Source: Bradyrhizobium sp. SZCCT0148
GTDB lineage: Bacteria; Pseudomonadota; Alphaproteobacteria; Rhizobiales; Xanthobacteraceae
Length of the DNA stretch: 64,000 bases
Direction of reading: 5' to 3'
NCBI RefSeq assembly: GCF_018129985.1
Contig: NZ_JAFCKT010000001.1
Coordinates: 744,001 to 808,000, forward strand
The notes under the pieces were generated by a model. It saw only the letters and a list, made by a program, of their open reading frames with translations. It was not told the DNA's origin and searched no databases. Positions 35,577 through 43,113 of this stretch are shown here, piece after piece. Position 1 is the stretch's first letter, and the number at the start of each line of letters is the position of its first letter. Position numbers and translations under genes: made by a program.

Positions 35577-37739
35577 CTAAGCGGCCTGCTCCGCGTCCAC
35601 CGGGGCGGCGGCATCGCGCTTCTTGTTGATGAGGTTCAACAGCCGGGCCGCCGCCCGCGCGTCGCATAGCGCCCGATGGTGTTCTTCGAGCTCGATGCCG
35701 TAGATCGCGCACAGCTTTCCGAGTCCATACGACTTGTGCCCGGGATATCGGCGACGCATTCCGACGCAAGTGCACAGCTTCGGAAAGCGAAAGCGCCGTT
35801 CAAGCCGTTCATACTCGAACGACAGGAAGCCGTAATCGAAGTTTACGCTGTGGGCGACGAAGATGCCGTCCGCCATGAACGCCATGAAACTGTCGGCGAT
35901 TTCATGGAACACAGGCGCGTCCCGGACCATTTGGTTGGTGATGCCGGTGAGTTCGACGATCTTCGCGGGGATCGGCCGCTGCGGATTGACAAGGGAGTGC
36001 CACTCACCGACGACTTGATGGTTACGGACCTTGACCGCTCCGATTTCGGTGATGCGGTCCCCCGATGACCACGATCCCGTGGTTTCGATGTCGACGACCA
36101 CGTAGTCCTGCTCCGGATCGAACCGGTAGTCCACGCGGCCGATCTCGGCCGGAATGCCGGCGTTCCCCAGTTGGCGAAGACGGGTCAACTGGTTGCGGCG
36201 TATGGCGTCGCCTTCCGCCTTGACCTCAAGGAATGACAACTTGCCGTCGCGCACGTGCATCAGATCGGGAAAGCCGTCGCGCATGCTGCGGAAGTCTTCG
36301 CACATCGCCCGAACAATCCCGGCCAAACCGTCCGCGCCTGCGCCTTCGAGCAAGGCACGCAGCGCGCCCATTTGCACGTGGTCCCAAGCGAAGATTCCGT
36401 TGGGCCTGCCCCATCTGGCGGCGATGGTGCGCAGGACGATCGGAAGCGCATTGCCGGACCTGATCTCCGCGAGCTTGCCGTCGATCTGCGAGGCGAACCG
36501 CCGATGGAAGGTGCGGTCGCGTAGGCAATGCGGGACCCGGTCGAAGCCGCTGTGAAGTTGACCGGATTCGAATAGCTCATCCCAGAACAGCAGCCCGAAC
36601 AGCGTGTGCCAAAGCGTATTCTCCGCGAAGTACACCTGTCCGCCCTGGCGTCGCAGCACTCCGGCGACACCTGCCTCGGGATTCCCGCGATGCGTGTCAT
36701 CCACAACGATCGTCCGCCCCGACCGCAGCAACTCGGTGCACAGACCCGTTCGCCGTCCATCGAACTTGCGCGCGTAGAAATCCGTCGCGAAGACATGCTC
36801 GTCGTCGCTCTCGGGATCGTCGATCATGTGCCTCAGCAGATTCTCGGCCGCTGCCTTGTCGCCCCCTCCGTACAGCAAACGGACGAGGCGTTCGCGACAA
36901 TCGGCCGAGCCGCCGAACCGATAAAGCCGTTCGGCCAGGTCCTTGTCGCCCTGTTTCTCGAAGAACTGCCCTACCTGACACGCGGCACGGCCGGCAAGGT
37001 CGGCGGCGTATTCGGTCGTCCGCGGGGGTCCATCCAGGATCGCTACAGCCGCTTGTCGGTAGATGTCGGGGGAGCGGACCTCGATGCGGTCCAGCACCTG
37101 ACTATAGTGAAAGCACGCATGCGCTTCGTCGGCATCGGCGAAGCGAGCACTAAACGACGTCTCTCTGTTGGTGCGCAGGACGCCGAGATCGCGCAGTGCG
37201 AAGTTCTTCAGGTCTTCGGTCGTCTTCCCGAAATAGAGGTACAGCAGGAATTCGATCGGTCGCGTATTGTCGAGCGCAATGAAGGCGCCGGCGCCGCAAT
37301 GCCTTGCGGCAAGATCGAAGGGAATTGTAGCGACGAAAAAGTCGGCCAGCACCGGCTTTGACCATGAGGTACGGATGTCGCGGCCAAACCCCGCGGCACG
37401 GGCGCCGTCGAGAAGCGCGGTCTTCGGCAGGCAAAGTACGAAGGCTGAATAATCCTCGACACGCAGGCCGCGGGCATGGCCACACGCGATCAAGTGGCGA
37501 GCCGCTGTTTCGAGATCGGTGATCTCCGGGTACTTGAAGAGAGCGCGATTGAAGATCGCCCCCCGACGGTTGACCATCCGGATGAGCAGGCACTGCGCGT
37601 CCTTGGAGAGGGCGCGAAAGCGTGCGGTGAACGAACGATGCTCGTCGGTGAGGATCTCGCCATACGTCCTCTCGACGAAGTCGAGCATTTCGACGAAGTG
37701 GTCGAGATAATAGTAGACCGGCAACATAGCAGGCTTCAT
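35577..37739 (-). CDS. FAN1-like VRR-NUC nuclease fused to a DnaQ-type 3'-5' exonuclease
   Basis: 720 residues with two nuclease parts. The first 540 resemble FAN1: N-terminal YYYLDHFVEMLDFVERTYGE and LSKDAQCLLIRMVNRRGAIF, a helical repeat middle, then the VRR-NUC core with FPDLMHVRDGKLSFLEVKAE (Asp, then Glu-Val-Lys at 505-507) and DAIRRNQLTRLRQLG. The last 180 form a DEDDh exonuclease: VVVDIETTG (Asp 550), VAHSVNFDYGFL and HHRALCDARAAARLL. FAN1 cuts branched and cross-linked DNA. Having the exonuclease in the same chain suggests flap or cross-link processing in one enzyme. Single gene; no partner repair gene nearby except the ligD fragment. Confidence 0.85.
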   Translation of the reverse strand: MKPAMLPVYYYLDHFVEMLDFVERTYGEILTDEHRSFTARFRALSKDAQCLLIRMVNRRGAIFNRALFKYPEITDLETAARHLIACGHARGLRVEDYSAFVLCLPKTALLDGARAAGFGRDIRTSWSKPVLADFFVATIPFDLAARHCGAGAFIALDNTRPIEFLLYLYFGKTTEDLKNFALRDLGVLRTNRETSFSARFADADEAHACFHYSQVLDRIEVRSPDIYRQAAVAILDGPPRTTEYAADLAGRAACQVGQFFEKQGDKDLAERLYRFGGSADCRERLVRLLYGGGDKAAAENLLRHMIDDPESDDEHVFATDFYARKFDGRRTGLCTELLRSGRTIVVDDTHRGNPEAGVAGVLRRQGGQVYFAENTLWHTLFGLLFWDELFESGQLHSGFDRVPHCLRDRTFHRRFASQIDGKLAEIRSGNALPIVLRTIAARWGRPNGIFAWDHVQMGALRALLEGAGADGLAGIVRAMCEDFRSMRDGFPDLMHVRDGKLSFLEVKAEGDAIRRNQLTRLRQLGNAGIPAEIGRVDYRFDPEQDYVVVDIETTGSWSSGDRITEIGAVKVRNHQVVGEWHSLVNPQRPIPAKIVELTGITNQMVRDAPVFHEIADSFMAFMADGIFVAHSVNFDYGFLSFEYERLERRFRFPKLCTCVGMRRRYPGHKSYGLGKLCAIYGIELEEHHRALCDARAAARLLNLINKKRDAAAPVDAEQAA

Positions 37740-38041
37740 TTGACGCGCGCCGGGCTCCCATCGATCCTGGCCGACGAATCTGTCTCGCGACCAGGCAAAT
37801 ACGGTTTATCGTTCCTTTTTTGTTCTTGGGGAGCTATTTGTCAAGATGGAACGCAGGGCCGACGGATCGAGATCAAAGTGCCGGGCGAGCGCCGGTCTGG
37901 TGCCGGCTGTTCGCTGCGTACACCACGCAGCCATAGGCATCATGACGGCGTAACCGGCGAATTGCGCCGCGCAGCTTCACGGAATGGCGGATCGCTTGGC
38001 AGCGACCGGCACCGCAACCGCCGTGCGCTGCGCCGCCTGAC
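37740..38041. other. Intergenic stretch without a gene
   Basis: About 300 bases with an AT-rich patch at 37800-37850 (TTTATCGTTCCTTTTTTGTT) that may hold the promoter of the nuclease gene. Short frames here have no supporting features. Confidence 0.4.
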
Positions 38042-38917
38042 TCAATCATTCGTCTCAATCTCATTTCTGACCTGGCCATGAGCCAGCACGGCAAAAAGCC
38101 CGGTGCCGCCGATGAGGTTGCCGACCAGCGCGGGCAAGATGAATCCGCCCACGGCGCCGGCAAATGTCGTTTGCCCCATCAGCATCAAGAGCCACGCTTC
38201 TCCCGATCCGGCGACGACATGGCTGAATTCACCGAGCGATATGACATAGGTAATCAGGATGATCACCCATATCGCGCTTTCGCGGGCGGACGGCAGGATC
38301 CACGCGACCGACGCGATGAGGAAGCCTGCCGGCATGGCGGCCAACAAGGTTGCTTCCGGCCCCTTCTTCAGGATCGCTCCGGAAACATCCACCGCAGCGG
38401 CAAGCTGCTCCGGTCCGACGATGATCTGCTTGGCCACAAGCAAGGCGACGAAGAACGTACCCGCCAGGTTCGCCGCGAAGACGATGGTCCACAGGCGAAG
38501 CAGCCGCCCCAGGTTGCGAAATGTCGGATAGGTGGCCAAAGGCAGGACCGCCGTGACCGTGCTTTCGGTAAAGAGCTGAAGCTTGCCCAGAATGACGATC
38601 ACGAAGCCGACCGTGTAGCCCAAAGAGACCACAAGCTTGGTCCATTCCTCGTGGGGCAGGCGCATGCGCAGGAACGCTTCCGTCAATGGCGATGCGCTGA
38701 TAGCCACGCCGGCCGCCAATCCCGAGAAGAGGAGGGACTGAAGCGGCCGTCCCAGTTCCTCATCCCCCTGCAGCCGCACGACCTCATGAACCACCTTGGC
38801 GGAGCCGGAGCTCTGATCGGTCACGGCCTGCTTGTCATCCTCGGACATGTCTGCCGAGGGTTTGGCCTCATCAAGGGGTTTTGCCTCGAGATCGTCCCGG
38901 CAAAGCTTACGATCCAT
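38042..38917 (-). CDS. Formate/nitrite transporter family protein (FNT)
   Basis: About 291 residues from ATG 38917 (a further ATG lies ten codons up). A charged cytoplasmic N-terminus of about 60 residues precedes six membrane helices: LLFSGLAAGVAISASPLTEA, LVVSLGYTVGFVIVILGKLQ with FTES, IVFAANLAGTFFVALLVAKQ, TLLAAMPAGFLIASVAWILP, WVIILITYVISLGEFSHVVA and GFILPALVGNLIGGTGLFAV. The LQLFTES loop and the NLIGGT end are FNT signatures. The channel would pass formate, nitrite or a similar small anion. Single gene; the exact substrate cannot be told. Confidence 0.9.
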   Translation of the reverse strand: MDRKLCRDDLEAKPLDEAKPSADMSEDDKQAVTDQSSGSAKVVHEVVRLQGDEELGRPLQSLLFSGLAAGVAISASPLTEAFLRMRLPHEEWTKLVVSLGYTVGFVIVILGKLQLFTESTVTAVLPLATYPTFRNLGRLLRLWTIVFAANLAGTFFVALLVAKQIIVGPEQLAAAVDVSGAILKKGPEATLLAAMPAGFLIASVAWILPSARESAIWVIILITYVISLGEFSHVVAGSGEAWLLMLMGQTTFAGAVGGFILPALVGNLIGGTGLFAVLAHGQVRNEIETND

Positions 38918-39017
38918 CAATCCAATATCCCGTGCTCCACCCAACATCGCGCAACAGCAGCTCCAGCTTGTAAATTGCCGGTCAGGACTTCTTCACCCGG
39001 CGGGCCGAAGCGCTGGA

Positions 39018-39257
39018 CTAGGCAGACAGCCGCACCACGTTGGCCGCTACGATCTTGCGATAATTGTCGATCACGTGCTGCGAATTACCGCCTCGCACCA
39101 GGATGTTGCGGGCTTCGGCCAAGGCGTCGACTTTCTCGTTGACCATCAGGAACATCTCTTCGGAAGACCCTTTTCCGCTCGCGATCAGCTTGAGGCGCAT
39201 GTCGATGACCTGCATGGCATCGATCATTAGCGTCAGGACGGGGTACCAAAAGAACAT
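39018..39257 (-). CDS. Small hypothetical protein (79 aa)
   Basis: From ATG 39257: a short hydrophobic start (MFFWYPVLTLMIDAMQVIDM) then a helical, charged body (KLIASGKGSSEEMFLMVNEK, DALAEARNILVRGGNSQHVI, DNYRKIVAANVVRLSA). It looks like a conserved rhizobial small protein that contacts the membrane. I recognise no family. Confidence 0.7.
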   Translation of the reverse strand: MFFWYPVLTLMIDAMQVIDMRLKLIASGKGSSEEMFLMVNEKVDALAEARNILVRGGNSQHVIDNYRKIVAANVVRLSA

Positions 39258-39442
39258 TTGAGAGCTCCGGGCGAGACAAGGCGGTGAGACGTGCCCCCTA
39301 CCAAGCAAGCGGCAATCCGGTTGTTCCAACGGCGAGTTTGCACTCAGCACCTGTGGCCGGGCAACGCGCTGCCCGCCTCACAGCCAATCATCCGTCATCA
39401 GGAACGACGGTCCGTTCCGTCCATTGTGGGATGAAGGGAAAC

Positions 39443-39619
39443 ATGGTGCCACCATCGAATGCAGACCGATTCAAGCGCAAGGCAGAAAGCTGTCGCCAGC
39501 TGGCAGCCCGCGTTTCAAGTGAAGCAGACAGCACCGCCTGGCTTCGTCTGGCCGAAGAGTGGGAGAGGCTTGCCGAACTCGCTTCGCAAGGCCTGGGCAT
39601 CTTCGATCGGTACGACTAG
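39443..39619 (+). CDS. Small helical hypothetical protein (58 aa)
   Basis: Reads MVPPSNADRFKRKAESCRQL, then AARVSSEADSTAWLRLAEEW and ERLAELASQG. Many Bradyrhizobium small proteins share the pattern of a KAxxCRxLA helix followed by a WLxLAxxWxxLA helix. The start is ATG 39443 or ATG 39431; AAGGGA lies just upstream. It ends 11 bases before the DUF72 gene. Confidence 0.72.
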   Translation: MVPPSNADRFKRKAESCRQLAARVSSEADSTAWLRLAEEWERLAELASQGLGIFDRYD

Positions 39620-39630
39620 GTAGGGGATCG

Positions 39631-40452
39631 ATGGCTGATCACTCTGGTGCCGCGCCAGGAAGGCATCCCCGAAGTCGTGCCAAGGCGGAGTCACTACTGC
39701 GGATCGGCACAGCCGGGTGGAGCATCGACCGTCGCTATGCCGACGAGTTTCCACCACCTGGAAGCCATCTGGAGCGATATGCGCGCCGGCTGAAGGCCGT
39801 CGAGATCAATAGCTCGTTTCGTCGCAAGCACCAGCCCAGGACTTACGAGCGCTGGGCTCGCTCGGTGCCGGATGACTTTCGCTTTTCGGTGAAGTTGCCA
39901 CAGGCCATCACCCATGAGCAGGCCTTGACCGGGTGCAGCGAGTTGGTGAAGGGCTTTGCGGATGAAACGGCGGAGTTGGGAACGAAACTGGCAATATGGC
40001 TCGTTCAGTTGCCGCCAAAGCTAGCTTTCGACGCCAGGACGTTCGACCACTTCTTCGATCTGGTCGACTTGTGTAGCCGCGCGATGGTGGCAATCGAGCC
40101 GCGGCATGCCAGCTGGTTCACCGGGAAGGTGGAGCGCAAGCTGATCGAGCGACGCATCGCGCGCGTGGCAGCAGATCCGGCCAAAGTGCCGGGTGCCGGA
40201 GAGCCAGGAGGCTGGGACGGTCTGGCCTATTTCCGCTGGCACGGGTCTCCCCGCATGTACTATTCCACGTATGATCAGGAAGCTCTGTCCTCCCTGGGCC
40301 GGCGACTGGACGATAGCCGCCATCGGGGAGCGGCGACCTGGTGCGTCTTTGACAACACGGCGGCGAGCGCCGCATTGGGGAATGCCCTGTCGCTTGAAGC
40401 CTCGCGGGATACCAACCGGCCAGGAAGTTCTGCGCCGGAGCAACGATCATGA
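39631..40452 (+). CDS. DUF72 family protein (YecE-like TIM barrel)
   Basis: 273 residues: RIGTAGWSIDRRYADEFPPP, GSHLERYARRLKAVEINSSF, RWARSVPDDFRFSVKLPQAI, LWLVQLPPKL-type segment (here AIWLVQLPPKLAFD), AIEPRHASWF and the late YFRWHGSPRMYYSTYDQEAL. This is the DUF72/YecE pattern; activity is unknown. The start ATG 39631 follows GGGGAT. It follows a small gene by 11 bases and is probably co-transcribed with it. Confidence 0.92.
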   Translation: MADHSGAAPGRHPRSRAKAESLLRIGTAGWSIDRRYADEFPPPGSHLERYARRLKAVEINSSFRRKHQPRTYERWARSVPDDFRFSVKLPQAITHEQALTGCSELVKGFADETAELGTKLAIWLVQLPPKLAFDARTFDHFFDLVDLCSRAMVAIEPRHASWFTGKVERKLIERRIARVAADPAKVPGAGEPGGWDGLAYFRWHGSPRMYYSTYDQEALSSLGRRLDDSRHRGAATWCVFDNTAASAALGNALSLEASRDTNRPGSSAPEQRS

Positions 40453-40483
40453 AACCTCGGCCCGGCTTGGCGCTTAAAGCAGG

Positions 40484-40696
40484 ATGCAACGGGTTCATTT
40501 GGTTCGTGTCATGACCGACGGCGGCGAGCACCAGATCTGGCTCGCTGCCACCGGGCGCGGCGAAGCCGTGGGTCGGGTGCTCGAGGCCGTCCCGGAGGGA
40601 TGGAGCGCCTGCTTGGTCGAGCGTGAACTGGGGGGCTACGAAGCCGCAGCATTGAATCTGATGCCAGGAGAAGTTCGGCAGCATCAGCGTTCTTGA
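40484..40696 (+). CDS. Small hypothetical protein (70 aa)
   Basis: Reads HLVRVMTDGGEHQIWLAATG, then RGEAVGRVLEAVPEGWSACL and ALNLMPGEVRQ. The pattern IWLAAxxRxEAVxxVLxAVPEGW and NxMPGEVR recurs in small rhizobial proteins. A shorter start at ATG 40514 (MTDGGEHQ) is equally possible. Function unknown. Confidence 0.68.
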   Translation: MQRVHLVRVMTDGGEHQIWLAATGRGEAVGRVLEAVPEGWSACLVERELGGYEAAALNLMPGEVRQHQRS

Positions 40697-40860
40697 CCGT
40701 TCCGATGGTTGCCGTGATCGGCTTGCCATCCGGCGCGTCCGTCTCTGATAGGCCGCCCTCAATCCCGACAAAGCCCGATCCGCCTCAGTGGCTTGAACAG
40801 CTTTCCGGAACGAATCACTCCTCTTCAAATTGAATCCCGGTTCTTTTGGTGGAGTTTTTT

Positions 40861-41208
40861 ATGCATTCCAGCTGGACACCTTCGCTTGTCCCCATCGACC
40901 AGCCCACCGTCTATCTCGTGGCGGATGACTTTGGCCCGGCCGGCAAAGCCTGGCGGGAGGTCGATTTGGAGACGACCGACCTCGAGACTGTCCTCCAGGA
41001 TCTCATGGCCGGTGAGTACAAGCGCCCGATCAGAGTCGTGGCCTTCAATACGGTCGAAGCGTGGTCGGCGGATGTGTCCGAGGATGTCGCACGCGAAATC
41101 CAGCATCGCTGCGATATGAAACTGATTGACGTCCCTTCGCATCTTCAGGAGTTCGTCGATCGCTACGCCGCGCAGGATCTGCGGCAATTCAGCTTGCGCC
41201 TGGTTTAA
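40861..41208 (+). CDS. Hypothetical soluble protein (115 aa)
   Basis: From ATG 40861, with GGAG 8 bases upstream: MHSSWTPSLVPIDQPTVYLV, ADDFGPAGKAWREVDLETTD, LETVLQDLMAGEYKRPIRVV, AFNTVEAWSADVSEDVAREI. It is a conserved-looking rhizobial protein with a mixed alpha/beta composition and no signal peptide. I recognise no named domain. Confidence 0.75.
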   Translation: MHSSWTPSLVPIDQPTVYLVADDFGPAGKAWREVDLETTDLETVLQDLMAGEYKRPIRVVAFNTVEAWSADVSEDVAREIQHRCDMKLIDVPSHLQEFVDRYAAQDLRQFSLRLV

Positions 41209-41331
41209 CCCGCCGCACAACGTGCCGGCGAGCCGTCGGCCGGACATTTCGGGCGTCTTCTTTTGCTGCTGCGGCCCCCAGGGAACAAAGCGGCAGCTTG
41301 AAGCCTTACTGTGGAACAGGAGATAGAGATC

Positions 41332-41505
41332 ATGGCAGTCAATAAACCGGTCGGCGATAACGCACGCAAAGGCGCGGTGAAGAAGCGCAGCCAGCTCAAG
41401 AACCCCCTCACAAAGACCTCGACCAAGCGCAACAAGAAAGATGGTCAGTTCATGGCTGTCAAGAAAAGTGCGGTAAAGTACAAGGGCGTCCGGAAAGAGG
41501 CGTGA
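41332..41505 (+). CDS. Small very basic protein (57 aa)
   Basis: From ATG 41332 with AGGAG upstream: MAVNKPVGDNARKGAVKKRS, then LKNPLTKTSTKRNKKDGQFM and AVKKSAVKYKGVRKEA. It is rich in Lys and Arg with no hydrophobic segment, so it may bind nucleic acid. Similar short proteins are widespread in rhizobia. Its stop overlaps the GTG of the next small membrane peptide by a GTGA arrangement. Confidence 0.8.
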   Translation: MAVNKPVGDNARKGAVKKRSQLKNPLTKTSTKRNKKDGQFMAVKKSAVKYKGVRKEA

Positions 41506-41579
41506 CAAAGCTCGTCATCGCAGCTGCAATCATCCTCACCCTGCTTATTGCGTTTTCGGTGTGGGTGATTGCGTTATGA
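41502..41579 (+). CDS. Very small membrane peptide (25 aa), translationally coupled
   Basis: The GTG at 41502 overlaps the stop of the basic protein (GTGA). It encodes MTKLVIAAAIILTLLIAFSV then WVIAL, a single hydrophobic helix, with an AAAGAGG ribosome site inside the preceding gene. The overlap and the uniform hydrophobicity make it a plausible small membrane peptide. Function unknown. Confidence 0.55.
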   Translation: MTKLVIAAAIILTLLIAFSVWVIAL

Positions 41580-41678
41580 CTTGAGCTGTGTTGTTGAGCT
41601 GTTCGATATTCGTCCAGGTCGTCCTGGCGTCGGCACTGTATTTCGCCAGATGCGCCCAACGATCCGAACACGCCATCT

Positions 41679-41703
41679 GGAAAGACGGATTCCCTGGGTC
41701 GTT
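41679..41703 (+). promoter_or_regulatory. EcfG-like promoter of the zinc-ribbon gene
   Basis: GGAAA, 16 bases, CGTT: one mismatch in the -35 (GGAAC expected), perfect -10 and spacing, ending 23 bases before the ATG at 41727. Confidence 0.45.
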
Positions 41704-41726
41704 ACTCGGCACCGAAGAGGCTTTTC

Positions 41727-41873
41727 ATGGATAGAGTCACGCGTTGTTTGCGGTGCGGCAAGCGAACCGTCCCGGTGCCCGGACTTTACGGCAAGACTGA
41801 ACTTCAGTGCATCGTCTGTGACGGGATCGATCCCCTGAAGAAGACCAAACCGATCTCCGACACAGCCCCTTGA
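41727..41873 (+). CDS. Small zinc-ribbon protein (48 aa)
   Basis: Encodes MDRVTRCLRCGKRTVPVPGL, then YGKTELQCIVCDGIDPLKKT and a short tail. Two CxxC pairs (CLRCGK, CIVCDG) 17 residues apart form a typical zinc ribbon. It probably contacts nucleic acid or protein. Not long enough for most gene callers, but the paired CxxC motifs strongly support it. Confidence 0.72.
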   Translation: MDRVTRCLRCGKRTVPVPGLYGKTELQCIVCDGIDPLKKTKPISDTAP

Positions 41874-41925
41874 GCGCGACCCGCGTCGCCTTGATTGTTT
41901 CCGGCTACGCGTATGGTCGTTCTTG

Positions 41926-42096
41926 TCAGTCCGGCGTCGCTTCGGATGCCTGCGTGCTGCTGACCGGATCGGAGGCTGGAAAACTGTCTTTCAGCCCCTT
42001 TTGCAACTCGTCGTCCTTCGCCTTGTCCCTGCGGATACCCTGCTTGGGATCGACCGCGTGCTTGTCCTCCGGGGCCGGATCGAATTTCTCGGTCAT
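41926..42096 (-). CDS. Small acidic/charged protein (56 aa)
   Basis: From ATG 42096: MTEKFDPAPEDKHAVDPKQG, then IRRDKAKDDELQKGLKDSFP and ASDPVSSTQ. Hydrophilic, probably disordered, with the recurring rhizobial end FPASDPVSxTQ. It is preceded by an exact EcfG-type promoter 28 bases before the start, so it is probably stress-induced. Function unknown. Confidence 0.83.
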   Translation of the reverse strand: MTEKFDPAPEDKHAVDPKQGIRRDKAKDDELQKGLKDSFPASDPVSSTQASEATPD

Positions 42097-42123
42097 GCTT
42101 GCGTCCTTTCGTTGCACAGGTCG

Positions 42124-42148
42124 AACGCTGAACTTGGAGAGCCGTTCC
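42124..42148 (-). promoter_or_regulatory. EcfG-type promoter of the 42096 gene
   Basis: On the minus strand: GGAAC (42148-42144), 16 bases, CGTT (42127-42124), an exact consensus match. A second GGAAC facing the other way (42154-42158) has only a weak -10 before the gene at 42201. Confidence 0.8.
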
Positions 42149-42200
42149 GTACAGGAACCATCGCTCTGCTGCCGGCTTGCCCACCGAAGGAAGCCAAGCC

Positions 42201-42344
42201 ATGAATTTCAATCGTAACCGCAGCACCTCCGAAGGCTCCGCCGAGCCCGACACCAACGTCCTTGCCCTCCTACTCGGCAGCCTCGCCGTGGCCGCGGTGA
42301 CCGTCGTTGCCATCTGGACAATCTATTTTCAGGTCGGAAGCTAA
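42201..42344 (+). CDS. Small single-pass membrane protein (47 aa)
   Basis: Encodes MNFNRNRSTSEGSAEPDTNV followed by a hydrophobic helix (LALLLGSLAVAAVTVVAIWT) and IYFQVGS. AAGGAAG lies just before the ATG. The polar N-terminus with one helix suggests an inner-membrane peptide. It is divergent from the stress gene at 42096. Confidence 0.66.
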   Translation: MNFNRNRSTSEGSAEPDTNVLALLLGSLAVAAVTVVAIWTIYFQVGS

Positions 42345-42447
42345 GCTCGGCGCAATTCCCTTGCGCTTGCCTGAGCGGTTGGGAGTCTGAAAGCATCCGG
42401 TGACACCGGACGGCCGCTACGGCGGTCCAGCCGCGGAGGATCCTGAT

Positions 42448-43110
42448 TTGCCGAGAGCCGCAATCTTCGACATGGACGGGACCTTGCTGGATTCGGTCGA
42501 TCTTCACGCTCTCGCCTGGCACGAGGCGATGCAGCAATTTGGCCATGACGTGAGCTTCGAACAGGTGCGAAGCCAGATCGGCAAGGGCGGCGACAAGCTC
42601 ATTCCCGTGTTCCTGTCGGCCGACGAGCAGCGCGACCACGGCAAGGCGATGGAGGAGTGGCGCGGCATCCGGTTCAAGACGGAGTACCTGCCGCTGGTGC
42701 GTCCGTTCTCCGCAGTGCCCGATCTGCTTGGGCGCGTACGGGCCGCCGGCACCAAGGTTGCCATCGCGTCTTCGGCCAACAAGGATGAACTCGACAAGTA
42801 TCTCGACATCGCGGGCATTGTCGACCTCGTCGATGTGACCGCGTCCTCCGAGGATGCCGAACAATCCAAGCCGGCGCCTGACATCTTCGAAGTCGTGCTC
42901 GAAAAGCTCGGCATCGCCGGGGCCGAAGCCGTCGCGATCGGGGATACGCCCTACGATGCGTCAGCAGCGGGAAAGGCCGGCATCATGACCATCGGCGTCC
43001 TCTCGGGCGGCTTCACGGAGGTTTCGCTGCGGGCCGCGGGCTGTGTCGAGGTGTATCCTGGACCGGCTGCGTTGTTTGCCCGATTTGAAGCGTGCCTGCT
43101 CGCGACGTAG
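42448..43110 (+). CDS. HAD-family hydrolase (phosphoglycolate phosphatase-like), TTG start
   Basis: 220 residues. HAD motif I is AIFDMDGTLLDS, motif II VAIASSANKDE, motif III in KPAPDIFEVV and motif IV AIGDTPYDASAAGKAG. The helical cap makes it subclass I, like beta-phosphoglucomutase or phosphoglycolate phosphatase. The start is TTG 42448, with GGAGG eight bases upstream. The alternative GTG 42400 adds 16 residues ahead of the core strand, without a ribosome site. It converges on the gene ending at 43114. Confidence 0.88.
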   Translation: MPRAAIFDMDGTLLDSVDLHALAWHEAMQQFGHDVSFEQVRSQIGKGGDKLIPVFLSADEQRDHGKAMEEWRGIRFKTEYLPLVRPFSAVPDLLGRVRAAGTKVAIASSANKDELDKYLDIAGIVDLVDVTASSEDAEQSKPAPDIFEVVLEKLGIAGAEAVAIGDTPYDASAAGKAGIMTIGVLSGGFTEVSLRAAGCVEVYPGPAALFARFEACLLAT

Positions 43111-43113
43111 CGG

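Noticed and set aside
39400-39425. GGAAC palindrome before the 39443 gene as an EcfG promoter
   Set aside because: Neither strand has a CGTT-like -10 at 16 or 17 bases.
42154-42180. Plus-strand EcfG promoter for the 42201 gene
   Set aside because: GGAAC is present, but the -10 would be GCTT or CTTG, too far from consensus.
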